DNA of 51,759 nt from positions 1 through 51,759 of the forward strand of contig JAMPXH010000015.1 in assembly GCA_023701285.1 (NCBI GenBank), in the 5' to 3' direction. The DNA comes from Candidatus Didemnitutus sp. GTDB lineage: Bacteria > Verrucomicrobiota > Verrucomicrobiia > Opitutales > Opitutaceae. The position numbers and the translations under genes were made by a program. The notes under the pieces were generated by a model. It saw only the letters and a list, made by a program, of their open reading frames with translations, searched no databases and was not told where the DNA came from. This document shows, one piece after another, positions 1 to 9,481 of the stretch (the first letter of the stretch is position 1; each line of letters starts with the position of its first letter).

Positions 1-826
1 AATCGCGGCCCGGGAAACTGTCGGTGCGCACGCGGACTTTCTGGCCGTGGCGGATGCGGCCGAGGTCGGGTTGGTCGAGGTAGGTGCGCACCCAGATGTG
101 CGTGGTGTCGGCGACGGTGACGACCGGCGTGCCGGGCGAGACGAATTCGCCGACCTCGACGTTGTGGGACAGCACGGTGCCGGTGAGCGGGGCGGCGAGT
201 CGGGTGTTGGCGAGCAAAGTGGTGGCGAGGTCGACGGCGGCGCGGGCTTGATCCGCGCGGGCGCGGGCCTGGCGGATGGTTTCGATACGCGGGCCTTCCT
301 GCACGAGCTTGAGGCGCTCGGCGGCTTCGGCAACGCGGGCCTCGGCGACGCCGAGTTGGGCCTGCACGCTCTCGAAATCGCGGTCGGCGATGACTTCCTT
401 GGTGCGGAGTTCGCGCATGCGGGCGAAATCGAGGCGGAGGCGTTCGCGCTCGGCCTCGGCGCTGCGCAGCGCGGCGGCGGTGGCGGCGATCTCCTGCGGG
501 CGGGAGCCGGCCTCGAGTTCGGCCACGACGGACTCGGCGGCGGCGAGTTCGGCGCGGCGGAGGGCGAGTTGAGCTTGTTGCTCGGCGTCGTCGAGCCGGG
601 CGATGAGCTGGCCGGCTTGCACGCGGTCGCCTTCGCGCACGGTGCGCTCGACGACGCGGCCGGTGGCCTTGAAGCCGAGCTGGGCGTCGTCGACCTCGAA
701 GTTGCCGGAGAGGAGGAGTTCGCCCCCGGAGCGATCGGTGCGGGAACAGGAAGCGAGCAACGCAGCCGCGCCGATCAGCGCGAGAACCGCGGGCCGGAGA
801 CGATCAAGCGGCGAAGTGTTTTTCAT
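1..826 (-). CDS. HlyD-family periplasmic adaptor lipoprotein (partial)
   Basis: Membrane-fusion (periplasmic adaptor) subunit of a tripartite efflux or ABC-type exporter, cut by the left edge. The reading frame stays open from the ATG at 826 to base 2. The N-terminus is a lipoprotein signal ending in LLASC. A biotinyl-lipoyl-like half (FKATGRVVERTVREGDRV, then AGQLIARLDD) is followed by an alanine/glutamate-rich coiled-coil hairpin. The second lipoyl half and start of the beta-barrel follow (GTVLSHNVEVGEFVSPGTPV, then GQKVRVRTDSFPG). It overlaps the end of the upstream tetR gene by 23 bp, so both are probably cotranscribed and the exporter is probably controlled by that repressor. Transporter and outer-membrane partners presumably lie beyond the window. 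Family assignment is firm; the substrate is unknown. Confidence 0.88.
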   Translation of the reverse strand, partial: MKNTSPLDRLRPAVLALIGAAALLASCSRTDRSGGELLLSGNFEVDDAQLGFKATGRVVERTVREGDRVQAGQLIARLDDAEQQAQLALRRAELAAAESVVAELEAGSRPQEIAATAAALRSAEAERERLRLDFARMRELRTKEVIADRDFESVQAQLGVAEARVAEAAERLKLVQEGPRIETIRQARARADQARAAVDLATTLLANTRLAAPLTGTVLSHNVEVGEFVSPGTPVVTVADTTHIWVRTYLDQPDLGRIRHGQKVRVRTDSFPGRD

Positions 827-1451
827 AGGCTTTGCGGCCGGCGGGGGTGAGGAGTCCGCCGAAGAGGAGACCGAGGGCGCGCGGCGGGATGTCGCGCGGG
901 GAAAGCTTGAGCCGGGCCATGACGGCGGGCTGGAGGAGGCCGTGCATGGCATGGAGGAAGAACTGCACCGCGAAATCGCGATCGACGTCGGCCCGGACGA
1001 GACCGGCTTTCTGGCCCTCCTCGATGAAACGGCCGAAGACGAAGGGGATGTTTTTTTCGCGCATCTCAGCGAGCCGCTGATGGAGCTCCGGGGCGTAGCG
1101 CTGCAGGTCGCGGAGCAGGAGCGGATGCATCTCGCCGAGACGGCGGACCATGTTCTCGACGAAGCGGTGGAGGCGCCCGGCGAAGTCGAGTTTGGCGTCG
1201 GCAAAGAGTGCCTCGGCGTCGGTCCGGACCTCGCGGCTGAAGTCGTCGATGACCGCGAGCATCAGGGCGTCCTTGCTCGGGAAGTGCACGTAGAGCGTCT
1301 TCTTGCTCATGCCGAGTTCGCCCGCGAGTTCATCCATCGTGCACTGGCAATAGCCGTGGGCGAACAGGTGCGCGCGGGCCTGACGCAGGATGCGGGAGGC
1401 GACGAGGTCGTCGGCGAAAGGAGCGGGAGCAGGAACGGAGCGGATGGCCAC
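804..1451 (-). CDS. TetR/AcrR-family transcriptional regulator
   Basis: A 215-residue one-component repressor. The N-terminal helix-turn-helix lies at about residues 38-57 (TMDELAGELGMSKKTLYVHF), the canonical TetR recognition region. A helical ligand-binding domain follows, and the length is typical of the family. I chose the GTG at 1451 because the HTH domain begins right after it and longer starts would run into the divergent DUF393 gene. No Shine-Dalgarno is visible, and an AT-rich inverted repeat sits only 4 bp upstream of the GTG. The gene is followed with a 23-bp overlap by an HlyD-type efflux adaptor, the usual arrangement of a drug-responsive repressor with its pump. Effector unknown. 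Confidence 0.85.
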   Translation of the reverse strand: MAIRSVPAPAPFADDLVASRILRQARAHLFAHGYCQCTMDELAGELGMSKKTLYVHFPSKDALMLAVIDDFSREVRTDAEALFADAKLDFAGRLHRFVENMVRRLGEMHPLLLRDLQRYAPELHQRLAEMREKNIPFVFGRFIEEGQKAGLVRADVDRDFAVQFFLHAMHGLLQPAVMARLKLSPRDIPPRALGLLFGGLLTPAGRKAYEKHFAA

Positions 1452-1454
1452 GAT

Positions 1455-1482
1455 GGAAACTTTAAACGTTTTCTGAGTTTCC
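1455..1482 (-). promoter_or_regulatory. Candidate TetR operator/promoter
   Basis: Perfect 7-bp inverted repeat GGAAACT-N14-AGTTTCC at 1455-1461 and 1476-1482, with an inner AAACGTTT palindrome at 1464-1471. On the minus strand a plausible sigma-70 pair, TTGCGT-N17-TTTAAA, overlaps it, so a repressor bound here would block polymerase. Autoregulation by the adjacent TetR protein is an inference from position. Confidence 0.5.
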
Positions 1483-1582
1483 AACGCAAGGACGTATTTC
1501 GGCGGTCGTGGTGCCGGGCGGGCGGGGCGGGCACTTCGCGTTTGCCATGGGCGCGGGTCTGCGGACTGTGCCGCGAGTGCCG

Positions 1583-2008
1583 ATGCCAACGCCCCAACCA
1601 GTCCTGCTCTACGACGGCGAGTGCGGCCTGTGCAATGCGTGCGTGCGCTGGCTGTTGCGGGTCGACGAGCGGGGCGTGCTGCGCTTCGCGCCGTTGCAGA
1701 GTGCGCCGGGGCAGGAGTTCCTGCGGGCGCACGGGTTGGCGACCGACGACTTCGACACGTTGATCTTCGTGCCGGACTGGGGGCGGCCGGCGCCGGCCGC
1801 CTACCTCGTGCGCACCGACGGCGTGCTGGCGGCCTGTGCGGCGGCGGGCGGGGTCGCCCGCGAGTTGGCCAACCTGCGGGTGTTGCCCCGCGGTTTGCGG
1901 GATGCCGGCTACAAGACGATCGCGCGGCTGCGTTACGCGCTCTTCGGCCGCTATGTGCCGGTGCCGCTGCCGCGCGCGGAATGGGAGCGGCGTTTTCTCG
2001 CGCGTTGA
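1583..2008 (+). CDS. DUF393 thiol-disulfide oxidoreductase-like protein (DCC family)
   Basis: A 141-residue protein of the DUF393/DCC family. The signature lies at the N-terminus as YDGECGLCNACVRWLL, giving a DxxCxxC pair at Cys14 and Cys17 in a thioredoxin-like beta-strand/helix setting. A central LPRGLRDAGYKTIARLRY segment and C-terminal FGRY are also typical. I chose the ATG at 1583, directly before the conserved start of the fold; upstream in-frame starts add only low-complexity sequence. It is divergent from tetR and has no obvious partner. Members are predicted to act in thiol redox chemistry, but no reaction is established. Confidence 0.85.
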   Translation: MPTPQPVLLYDGECGLCNACVRWLLRVDERGVLRFAPLQSAPGQEFLRAHGLATDDFDTLIFVPDWGRPAPAAYLVRTDGVLAACAAAGGVARELANLRVLPRGLRDAGYKTIARLRYALFGRYVPVPLPRAEWERRFLAR

Positions 2009-2020
2009 ACGGATTCGAAA

Positions 2021-2054
2021 AATAAAAAACGGCCGGACGCCCAGGTCCGGCCGT
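2021..2054 (-). terminator. Rho-independent terminator of the RRM gene
   Basis: Perfect 10-bp stem ACGGCCGGAC/GTCCGGCCGT (2029-2038 and 2045-2054) with a 6-nt loop. Read on the minus strand, it is followed by a T-rich run (GTTTTTTATTTTTC). It sits 21 bp beyond the stop of the minus-strand RNA-binding protein gene. It may also end the converging DUF393 transcript, but the U-tract favours the minus strand. Confidence 0.85.
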
Positions 2055-2075
2055 CGGGAATGAGCCGGGGTTCGT

Positions 2076-2480
2076 TCAGTCGCGCGGGCCGTCGCGGCGA
2101 TCGCCGTCCCGTCCACCGCGGAAGCCGCCACCGCCGCCGCCGAAGCGTCGCGGGCCGCCGCGTCCGCCGCCACCGCCGAAGCCGCGACGTTCGCCGTCAC
2201 CGGCGCCGCCCGGACGCGGGGCGCGCTCTTCGCGCGGACGGGCGATGCTCACGCCGATCTTGCGGCCGCCGAGATCGTGGTCGTTGAATTTCTCCACCGC
2301 CTGCTGCGCGTCGGCGGGGCTGCCCATCGTGACGAACGCGAAGCCGCGCGAGCGGCCGGACATTTTGTCGAAGATGATCTCGACGACGCTGACGGTGCCG
2401 GCCTGGGCGAAGAGCGCCTCCAAATCCTGCGCGGTGGTGGTGAACGGAAGATTTCCGACGTAGAGCTTGCTGTTTTCCAT
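2076..2480 (-). CDS. Glycine-rich RRM RNA-binding protein
   Basis: A 134-residue single-RRM protein. RNP2 is LYVGNL at residues 6-11 and RNP1 is RGFAFVTM at 45-52, both complete. From about residue 85 the chain becomes an arginine/glycine-rich tail (RGG-like, ending RRDGPRD), as in cyanobacterial Rbp and plant/animal cold-inducible RNA-binding proteins. It probably binds single-stranded RNA as a chaperone under cold or stress conditions; this is inferred from the family. It is monocistronic with its own strong terminator. The approximately 200-bp upstream gap contains hairpins compatible with a structured 5' leader. Confidence 0.92.
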   Translation of the reverse strand: MENSKLYVGNLPFTTTAQDLEALFAQAGTVSVVEIIFDKMSGRSRGFAFVTMGSPADAQQAVEKFNDHDLGGRKIGVSIARPREERAPRPGGAGDGERRGFGGGGGRGGPRRFGGGGGGFRGGRDGDRRDGPRD

Positions 2481-2540
2481 GGGAGTGCGGGCGGTGCTGC
2501 GACCGGCTTCGTCCGTTCCCGACTGCCGGGATGCGAACCG

Positions 2541-2598
2541 CCACCGGGTGCGGTGGTGCTCCCGTCTGGCAATTCTCCGTGACGGAGTGATCTGGCAA
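2541..2598 (-). promoter_or_regulatory. Structured leader upstream of RRM gene
   Basis: Two hairpins in the gap before the RRM gene: CCACCG-GGTG-CGGTGG (2541-2556) and CTCCG-TGA-CGGAG (2575-2587). The second is flanked by the direct repeat TCTGGCAA (2565-2572 and 2591-2598). Cold-inducible RNA-binding protein genes often have long structured leaders; a role here is untested. Confidence 0.3.
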
Positions 2599-2678
2599 AC
2601 AACCGATCCGACGCGCCTACGATGCGCCGTGCGGTCCGGGCGCGCAAGAGCGGTTTCGGCGCGCGGCGCGCGCTCCGC

Positions 2679-3272
2679 TCAGCCGGGGAAGGGCGCGCGG
2701 CTCGGGCTCACGGACGACGTGGACGGCCAGTCGCGCCGGAGCACCCCGTAGAAGATGACGTCCTCGAACCGGTCGTTCTTCTTCATTGCGCGCGGGCTGA
2801 AGCCTTCGCGCTTCATGCCCAGTTTGAGCATCACGCGGCCCGAGGCGGGATTGCGGGCGAAGTGATGTGCCTGGATGCGTTGCAGCCCGAGCACGCGGAA
2901 ACCGTAGTCGACGAGCACGCCCGCGCCTTCGGTGGCAAAGCCGTGCCGCCAATACGGCACGCCGATCCAGTAGCCGAGTTCGGCGCGCTCGTTCGCCCGG
3001 TCGAAGGTGAGTCCCGCGCAGCCGACGAGTTCGCCGTTGTCGCGCAGGGTGAGTGCGAGCACGAGCGCGTGACCGGCCTCCCATTGGGCGGCGTGGGTCG
3101 CGATCCACTGCTCGGCCACGCCGTCGCCATAGGGATGCGGCAGGCGCGCGGTGGTGTCGGCGACCTCGGCTGCGCCAGCCAGGCGTTGCACCGCGGTGGC
3201 GTCCGCGGACGCGAAGGGACGCAGCCGCAAACGCGGGGTTTCGAGGACAGGCGGGCCCGGCGGGTAGTTCAC
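2679..3272 (-). CDS. GNAT N-acetyltransferase, RimJ/RimL type
   Basis: A 197-residue acetyl-CoA-dependent N-acetyltransferase. It begins with the RimJ/RimL-like LETPRLRLRPFASADATAV, continues with ELVGCAGL and ERAELGYWIGVPYWRHGFA, and has the acetyl-CoA/late-strand motifs FRVLGLQRIQAHHFARNPAS and MLKLGMKREG. These match proteins that acetylate ribosomal-protein N-termini or small molecules. The start is GTG at 3272. No operon partner: the RRM gene lies beyond a 198-bp gap and the SWIB gene is divergent. Substrate cannot be read from sequence. Confidence 0.9.
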   Translation of the reverse strand: MNYPPGPPVLETPRLRLRPFASADATAVQRLAGAAEVADTTARLPHPYGDGVAEQWIATHAAQWEAGHALVLALTLRDNGELVGCAGLTFDRANERAELGYWIGVPYWRHGFATEGAGVLVDYGFRVLGLQRIQAHHFARNPASGRVMLKLGMKREGFSPRAMKKNDRFEDVIFYGVLRRDWPSTSSVSPSRAPFPG

Positions 3273-3404
3273 GGCGGCGCGAAAGTGGTGGCGGTCGCGG
3301 TGGCGGGCGAGCCGAAATTCACCCGTTTCCCCTCTGGGGAATTGTGGTTTTCACTCTAGAAAATCGTTGCATCGCACCCGGCGCATTCTAATACGGGAGT
3401 CACT

Positions 3405-3674
3405 ATGGCTAAAAAATCTGCTCGCAAACCCAACGCTAAGTTCATGGCCCCGGTCACGCCGGACGCCACCCTCGCTGCGGTCGTCGGCGCCAAGCCGCTC
3501 CCGCGCACCGAAATGACCAAGAAGCTCTGGGCCTACATCAAGAAGAACGGTCTCCAGGACAAGAAGAACAAGCGCATGATCAACGCCGACGACGCCCTCA
3601 AGGCCGTGTTCGGTGGCAAGGCGCAGGTCAGCATGTTCGACATGACCAAGCTCGTGTCGAAGCACGTTTCCTGA
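3405..3674 (+). CDS. SWIB/MDM2-domain protein
   Basis: An 89-residue basic protein consisting of a short lysine-rich N-terminus (MAKKSARKPNAKFMAPVTPD) and a complete SWIB domain: LPRTEMTKKLWAYIKKNGLQ, DKKNKRMINADDALKAVFGG, then VSMFDMTKLVSKHV. In eukaryotes SWIB domains occur in chromatin remodelling complexes. In bacteria they are largely confined to Chlamydiae/Verrucomicrobia relatives and some others, where they are linked to DNA condensation or topoisomerase fusions. GGGAG is 6 nt before the ATG, and a strong terminator follows, so it is a single-gene unit. A nucleoid-associated role is inferred. Confidence 0.92.
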   Translation: MAKKSARKPNAKFMAPVTPDATLAAVVGAKPLPRTEMTKKLWAYIKKNGLQDKKNKRMINADDALKAVFGGKAQVSMFDMTKLVSKHVS

Positions 3675-3700
3675 GCGGATTCTCCACTCGCTTTCCCACG

Positions 3701-3733
3701 ACCGCCGCGGATTTTCCGCGGCGGTTTTGTTTT
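3701..3733 (+). terminator. Rho-independent terminator after SWIB gene
   Basis: Stem ACCGCCGCGG/CCGCGGCGGT (10 bp, with a tttt loop after the extra A) at 3701-3725, followed by TTTTGTTTT, 27 bp downstream of the SWIB stop codon. Classic intrinsic terminator on the plus strand. Confidence 0.92.
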
Positions 3734-3780
3734 GCCGGTTCCGCGGCGGCGAGGTTGGATGATGTCGTCACCCCGCTCTT

Positions 3781-5928
<2,148 letters not shown>

Positions 5929-5931
<3 letters not shown>

Positions 5932-6060
5932 ACCGGGATCATGCCGGAGGTGGGCGTCGGTGTCCCTACGGACGCCTGTCGCCGCTGGGACAGCGGCGAC
6001 CACCCCATGGTCAGGAACTCATCAGTCGGGAATCGCGTCCAACGGCATGAGTCCGGCTAA
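5929..6060. repeat. 132-bp structured interspersed repeat, copy A
   Basis: First of three ungapped 132-bp copies (others at 30989-31120 and 35900-36031). The ends are complementary: CCGGGATCATGCCG near the start, CGGCATGAGTCCGG near the end. Inside are two adjacent hairpins. Hairpin 1 has stem GGCGTCGGT/ACGGACGCC with one mismatch and loop GTCCCT (5962-5967). Hairpin 2 has a perfect stem GTCGCCGCT/AGCGGCGAC and loop GGGAC (5987-5991). GTCCC and GGGAC are complementary, allowing a kissing interaction. The left end coincides with the TGA of the kinase gene. Confidence 0.9.
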
Positions 6061-6120
6061 GCCGCCCCGGGCCGGCTTTCCGCTTGGAGCGCGCCGGCGC
6101 CACGCTACGCTGCGCCGTTC

Positions 6121-7089
6121 ATGACTCCCCGTGCGACGCATCACACCGCCCTGGCCATGCTCCTGCTGGCCAACCTGTTTTGGGGACTCAGTTTTCCCCT
6201 CATCAAGGCCATCGGCGCGGCGCACGGGCAGCTCATCCCGGGCAGCGGCAGTTGGTTCATCACCGCGATGTGCATCGCGCCGCGCTTCCTGCTCGGCACG
6301 GCGTTCATGCTGGTGATCTCGCGCGCGCAGCTGGCGACGGCCACGCGCTCGGAGGTGCATCAAGGGCTCTTCCTCGGACTCTCGGCGTCGTGCGGCATGC
6401 TGTTCCAGACCGACGGCCTGCAGTTCACCAGCGCCTCGACCTCGGCGTTCCTCACGCAGTTCTACGCGCTGATGATCCCGATCTACGTCGCCGCGCGCGC
6501 CCGGCGTTGGCCGCGCCCGGTCGTCTGGGTGTGCAGCGTGCTCGTGCTGGCCGGCGTCGCCGTGCTCTCGAATTTCAACTTCCGCGAACTCCACCTCGGG
6601 CGCGGCGAACTCGAGACGCTGGTCAGCTCCGGGTTCTTCATGTGGCAGATTCTCGTTTTGGAAAACAAGCGCTACACAGGCAACCGCGTGCTGCCCGTGA
6701 CGACCGTGATGTTCGCCACCGAGGCGGCGATCTTCACCGTCATGGCGCTCGCCACCGCGCCTTCGCCCGCCGATGTGCTGGTGCCGTGGACCAACGGCCC
6801 GTGGCTGGCCTTCACCGTCGTGCTCACGGTGTTTTGCACGATCGGGTCGTTCACGCTGATGAACAAGTGGCAGCCCGCGATCACCGCGACGGAGGCCGGG
6901 CTCATCTACTGCACGGAGCCGATTTTCACCTCGGTGATGGCGTTGTTCTTGCCCGGAATTTTCTCTGCATGGGCCGGGTTTCATTACGCCAACGAGACGC
7001 TCACCTGGCACCTGCTACTCGGTGGCGGACTCATCACCGCGGCGAACATCCTCATCCAGCTCCGCCCGCCGAAACCCGCCGCCGCGTGA
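6121..7089 (+). CDS. EamA/DMT-superfamily transporter
   Basis: A 322-residue inner-membrane transporter with about ten hydrophobic segments in two EamA repeats. The first repeat begins ALAMLLLANLFWGLSFPLIK, the typical EamA opening. The second half contains TEAGLIYCTEPIFTSVMALF, the characteristic helix before the last TM pair. Proteins of this superfamily export or import metabolites such as amino acids and purines; the substrate cannot be assigned. The gene follows repeat copy A by 60 bp. It is unrelated in close sequence to the second EamA gene at 8131-9003, although both are of one superfamily. Confidence 0.9.
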   Translation: MTPRATHHTALAMLLLANLFWGLSFPLIKAIGAAHGQLIPGSGSWFITAMCIAPRFLLGTAFMLVISRAQLATATRSEVHQGLFLGLSASCGMLFQTDGLQFTSASTSAFLTQFYALMIPIYVAARARRWPRPVVWVCSVLVLAGVAVLSNFNFRELHLGRGELETLVSSGFFMWQILVLENKRYTGNRVLPVTTVMFATEAAIFTVMALATAPSPADVLVPWTNGPWLAFTVVLTVFCTIGSFTLMNKWQPAITATEAGLIYCTEPIFTSVMALFLPGIFSAWAGFHYANETLTWHLLLGGGLITAANILIQLRPPKPAAA

Positions 7090-7205
7090 GCGGTTCCGTG
7101 GCATGAGGAAACCCGCGGAGCAAGCAGGCGCGTGCGCCGGCAACCACGCTCGTGCTCCGCCCGCCCTGCACTTTCAGCCCGCATCCAGACACGTCCGTCG
7201 CCCGT

Positions 7206-7234
7206 GGCAAAGTAACCTATTAGGTTACTTTGCC
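7206..7234. repeat. 29-bp AT-rich palindrome, copy 1
   Basis: Perfect palindrome with 14-bp arms around one central base. The left arm is GGCAAAGTAACCTA and the right arm TAGGTTACTTTGCC. It is identical except for the central base (T here, A there) to 31363-31391. It lies in the 268-bp gap between converging genes (EamA plus strand, hydrolase minus strand). No other gene or RNA is seen in this gap. Confidence 0.9.
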
Positions 7235-7357
7235 GGCATGGCTCCACGTTGGCGTGTCGTGGTTCCCTGACCGGATAAGTTACGAACCGGTGGGGCGGAA
7301 ACGGCGCGCGATGCGGCGGCGGCGGGCGGCCTGCGTTGCGGGGGCGCGGGTTTCGGC

Positions 7358-8128
7358 TCAGTGCGGATCGAGTGGGCCGACGGTCGGGGAAGGCGAGTTG
7401 TCGGTGCGGACGAATCTGCCGTCACGCAGGAACGCGATCACTTGGGCGTGCACGGCGGAGCGCCAAAGCATCACGGTGTGCGAGTGGGGCAGCACGATGA
7501 AGTCGCGCATGCCTTCCAATTTCGCCGACTCGACCGTGACGGCGCCGTCGTGTTGGTCGCCGAGATCCTGGCGGAATAGCGGGTTGAGCGCAGACTGACC
7601 CGCGATGACGCCGACCTCGAAATCGGCCGGGCCGAGCAGGCGCGCGATCGCCGCCTCGCCCGTGCCGAGGCGCGGCAGGTTGACCCCCATGAGGGCGCGG
7701 AGAAACGCGTTCCGGCTCGAGCGGTCCGCGGCGGCGCTGCCGTGATTGGGCGGGCCGAGCATGACGACGCGACCGAGGTTGGTCGGACGCTGGTCGCGGA
7801 GATAGAGGCGCGTCACGAGGCTGCCCATCGAGTGGACGACGAAATGCACGCGCGGCGCGGAGGCGACGTTGCCAGCCCGCAACTGCGCCGGCAGCCACTC
7901 GCCGGCGATCTGCTCGATCGGCAGCGTGCGCGACGGGTAGCTGAGGTTGAGCGTGCGGTAGCCGGCCTCTTCCAGCGCAGCCGCGAGCGGGTGCATGACC
8001 CAGGCGCCCATGCCGACGCCGTGCAACAACACCACGCACTCGCGCGGATCGGTGTTCGCGGGCGGCTGGGCATGCGCCGGCGTGATCGCCGCGAGCAACA
8101 GCAGCAGGATGTGCCAGCGCGCGCGCAT
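7358..8128 (-). CDS. Secreted alpha/beta hydrolase (lipase-like)
   Basis: A 256-residue exported esterase/lipase-like protein. The signal peptide is MRARWHILLLLLAAITPAHA. The mature part opens with VVLLHGVGMGAWVMHPLAAA, an oxyanion-hole HGxGMG motif. The nucleophile elbow is HSMGS (VHFVVHSMGSLVTRLYL), followed by PNHGSAAAD and a C-terminal PHSHTVML with the probable catalytic His. The pattern resembles PGAP1/triacylglycerol-lipase-like hydrolases. The ATG at 8128 is 2 nt past the stop of the upstream EamA gene, so the two are cotranscribed. Substrate unknown. Confidence 0.88.
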   Translation of the reverse strand: MRARWHILLLLLAAITPAHAQPPANTDPRECVVLLHGVGMGAWVMHPLAAALEEAGYRTLNLSYPSRTLPIEQIAGEWLPAQLRAGNVASAPRVHFVVHSMGSLVTRLYLRDQRPTNLGRVVMLGPPNHGSAAADRSSRNAFLRALMGVNLPRLGTGEAAIARLLGPADFEVGVIAGQSALNPLFRQDLGDQHDGAVTVESAKLEGMRDFIVLPHSHTVMLWRSAVHAQVIAFLRDGRFVRTDNSPSPTVGPLDPH

Positions 8129-8130
8129 GT

Positions 8131-9003
8131 TCAGCCCGGCAGGAGCGGCGCGGGACGGCGAAGCGAGGCCAGCGCGCGCCACGTCACGGCGCCGATCACG
8201 ATGGCGCCGCCGACGAGCGCGAGGCCGCTCGGTTTTTCGCCGAGCACCAGCATGACCCAGAGCGGATTGAGCACGGGCTCGATCACGGGGATGAGCACGG
8301 CCTCGAGGGCAGTGACGTGCTTCACGGCCTTCGCGTAGAGCAGGTAGGAGACGCCGAGTTGCAGGATGCCGAGCGCGGCGAGCGCGACCCAACTGTCGGC
8401 CGGCATCGCCGGCGCTTTCAGCAGCCACGGCAGGCCGATGAGGAACGCGAGCACGTTGCCGAGGATGATCGACTCGATGGGGGAGCCGTCCTTCTGCTTG
8501 CGCATCGTGAGCACGAGCGCGGCGAAGGCCATGCCGCTGAAGATCGCCACGGCGTTGCCGAGCAGGCCGCTGAACTTCAGCCCATCGTAGAGGAAGATCG
8601 CCATGCCCACGAACACCAGCGCCATGACCGCCCAGTCGCTGCGCTTGGGATGCTCGTGGAGCAGCCACGCGCCGAAGAGCGCGACCCAGACGGGCGCGGT
8701 GTATTGGATGAGGATGGCGTTGGCCGCCGTGGTCAGTTTCGTCGCGGTGACGAACGACACGGTCGTGAGCGCGTAGGCGAGGGCGCCGCCGAGCTGCACG
8801 GGCGACCAGGTGAAGCGCAGGCGCCGGCCGCACACCGCGGCGAGGAAGAGCGCGGCGATGATCCCGCGTCCACTGGCCACGGCGAGCGGCGGCCACTGCA
8901 CCCACTTGATGAGCACGCCGCCGAGGCTCCAGAAGAGCGCGGCGGACAGCAGCAGGGCGACGGAACGGTTGTGATCGGGATCTCTCACGGAACCGTCACC
9001 CAT
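8131..9003 (-). CDS. EamA/DMT-superfamily transporter
   Basis: A 290-residue polytopic inner-membrane protein with duplicated EamA domains. It shows LLSAALFWSLGGVLIKWVQW at the first TM, ALTTVSFVTATKLTTAANAI followed by LIQYTAPVWVALFGAWLL (the hallmark EamA helix pair), and TALEAVLIPVIEPVLNPLWV near the C-terminus. Predicted metabolite exporter, substrate unknown. It is the first gene of a two-gene unit with the secreted hydrolase (2-nt spacing) and is divergent from the luxR-type gene. Confidence 0.9.
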   Translation of the reverse strand: MGDGSVRDPDHNRSVALLLSAALFWSLGGVLIKWVQWPPLAVASGRGIIAALFLAAVCGRRLRFTWSPVQLGGALAYALTTVSFVTATKLTTAANAILIQYTAPVWVALFGAWLLHEHPKRSDWAVMALVFVGMAIFLYDGLKFSGLLGNAVAIFSGMAFAALVLTMRKQKDGSPIESIILGNVLAFLIGLPWLLKAPAMPADSWVALAALGILQLGVSYLLYAKAVKHVTALEAVLIPVIEPVLNPLWVMLVLGEKPSGLALVGGAIVIGAVTWRALASLRRPAPLLPG

Positions 9004-9084
9004 GAAGCAGAACCGGCCGGAAGAAAACCCCGAATGCGCGTCACCGGATGCCCGGCATTCCGCGTCCTAAAAGGTGGATTCTGC

Positions 9085-9101
9085 AAAAATCATTACCCGG
9101 G
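9085..9101 (+). promoter_or_regulatory. Shared upstream motif AAAAA-N5-ACCCGGG
   Basis: AAAAA (9085-9089), 5-nt spacer, ACCCGGG (9095-9101), ending 47 bp before the LuxR-type start. The same arrangement occurs at 22941-22957, before the third ECF sigma gene. The repetition with equal spacing suggests a common regulatory site, but its function is unknown. Confidence 0.3.
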
Positions 9102-9148
9102 AAACGCCGGTTCGTCCGTCTAGTTAACAAGACTCACCTGTCCAAGCC

Positions 9149-9481
9149 ATGGTTGCCCGATCTTCCCGAGCCGTTCTCGTCCCTTTCACCCTGTTGGAGG
9201 GCGCCAGCTGCCTGTTGCCGGAGCGGCGGCGCGTGCCGGCGGGCGTGGAGCCGCCTCGCTCTGTGACGGCACCGTGGCTGAGCGCCGCCTGCCCGGTCGC
9301 GTCCGTGCCGCTGACGGCGGCCGAGCTCCGCGTGTGCGAATTGATGCTCGAAGGGCTGGCGAACAAGGAAATCGCCTCCGCCCTGGATCGCGCCGAGGCG
9401 ACGATCAAGAACCAGGTCGCCGCCGTGCTCCGCAAGCACGGCGTGCCTTCGCGGATGCGCCTGATGGCCCTGTATCGCTGA
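9149..9481 (+). CDS. Small LuxR/GerE-type HTH regulator
   Basis: A 110-residue protein whose C-terminal 60 residues are a LuxR (GerE) helix-turn-helix: LTAAELRVCELMLEGLANKE, then IASALDRAEATIKNQVAAVL and RKHGVPSRMRLMALY. The N-terminal half has no recognisable receiver or ligand domain, so this is a solo HTH protein. It lies 188 bp upstream of the first ECF sigma gene in the same direction, and its leader shares a motif with the third sigma gene. A regulatory role over the neighbouring modules is plausible but unproven. Confidence 0.8.
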   Translation: MVARSSRAVLVPFTLLEGASCLLPERRRVPAGVEPPRSVTAPWLSAACPVASVPLTAAELRVCELMLEGLANKEIASALDRAEATIKNQVAAVLRKHGVPSRMRLMALYR

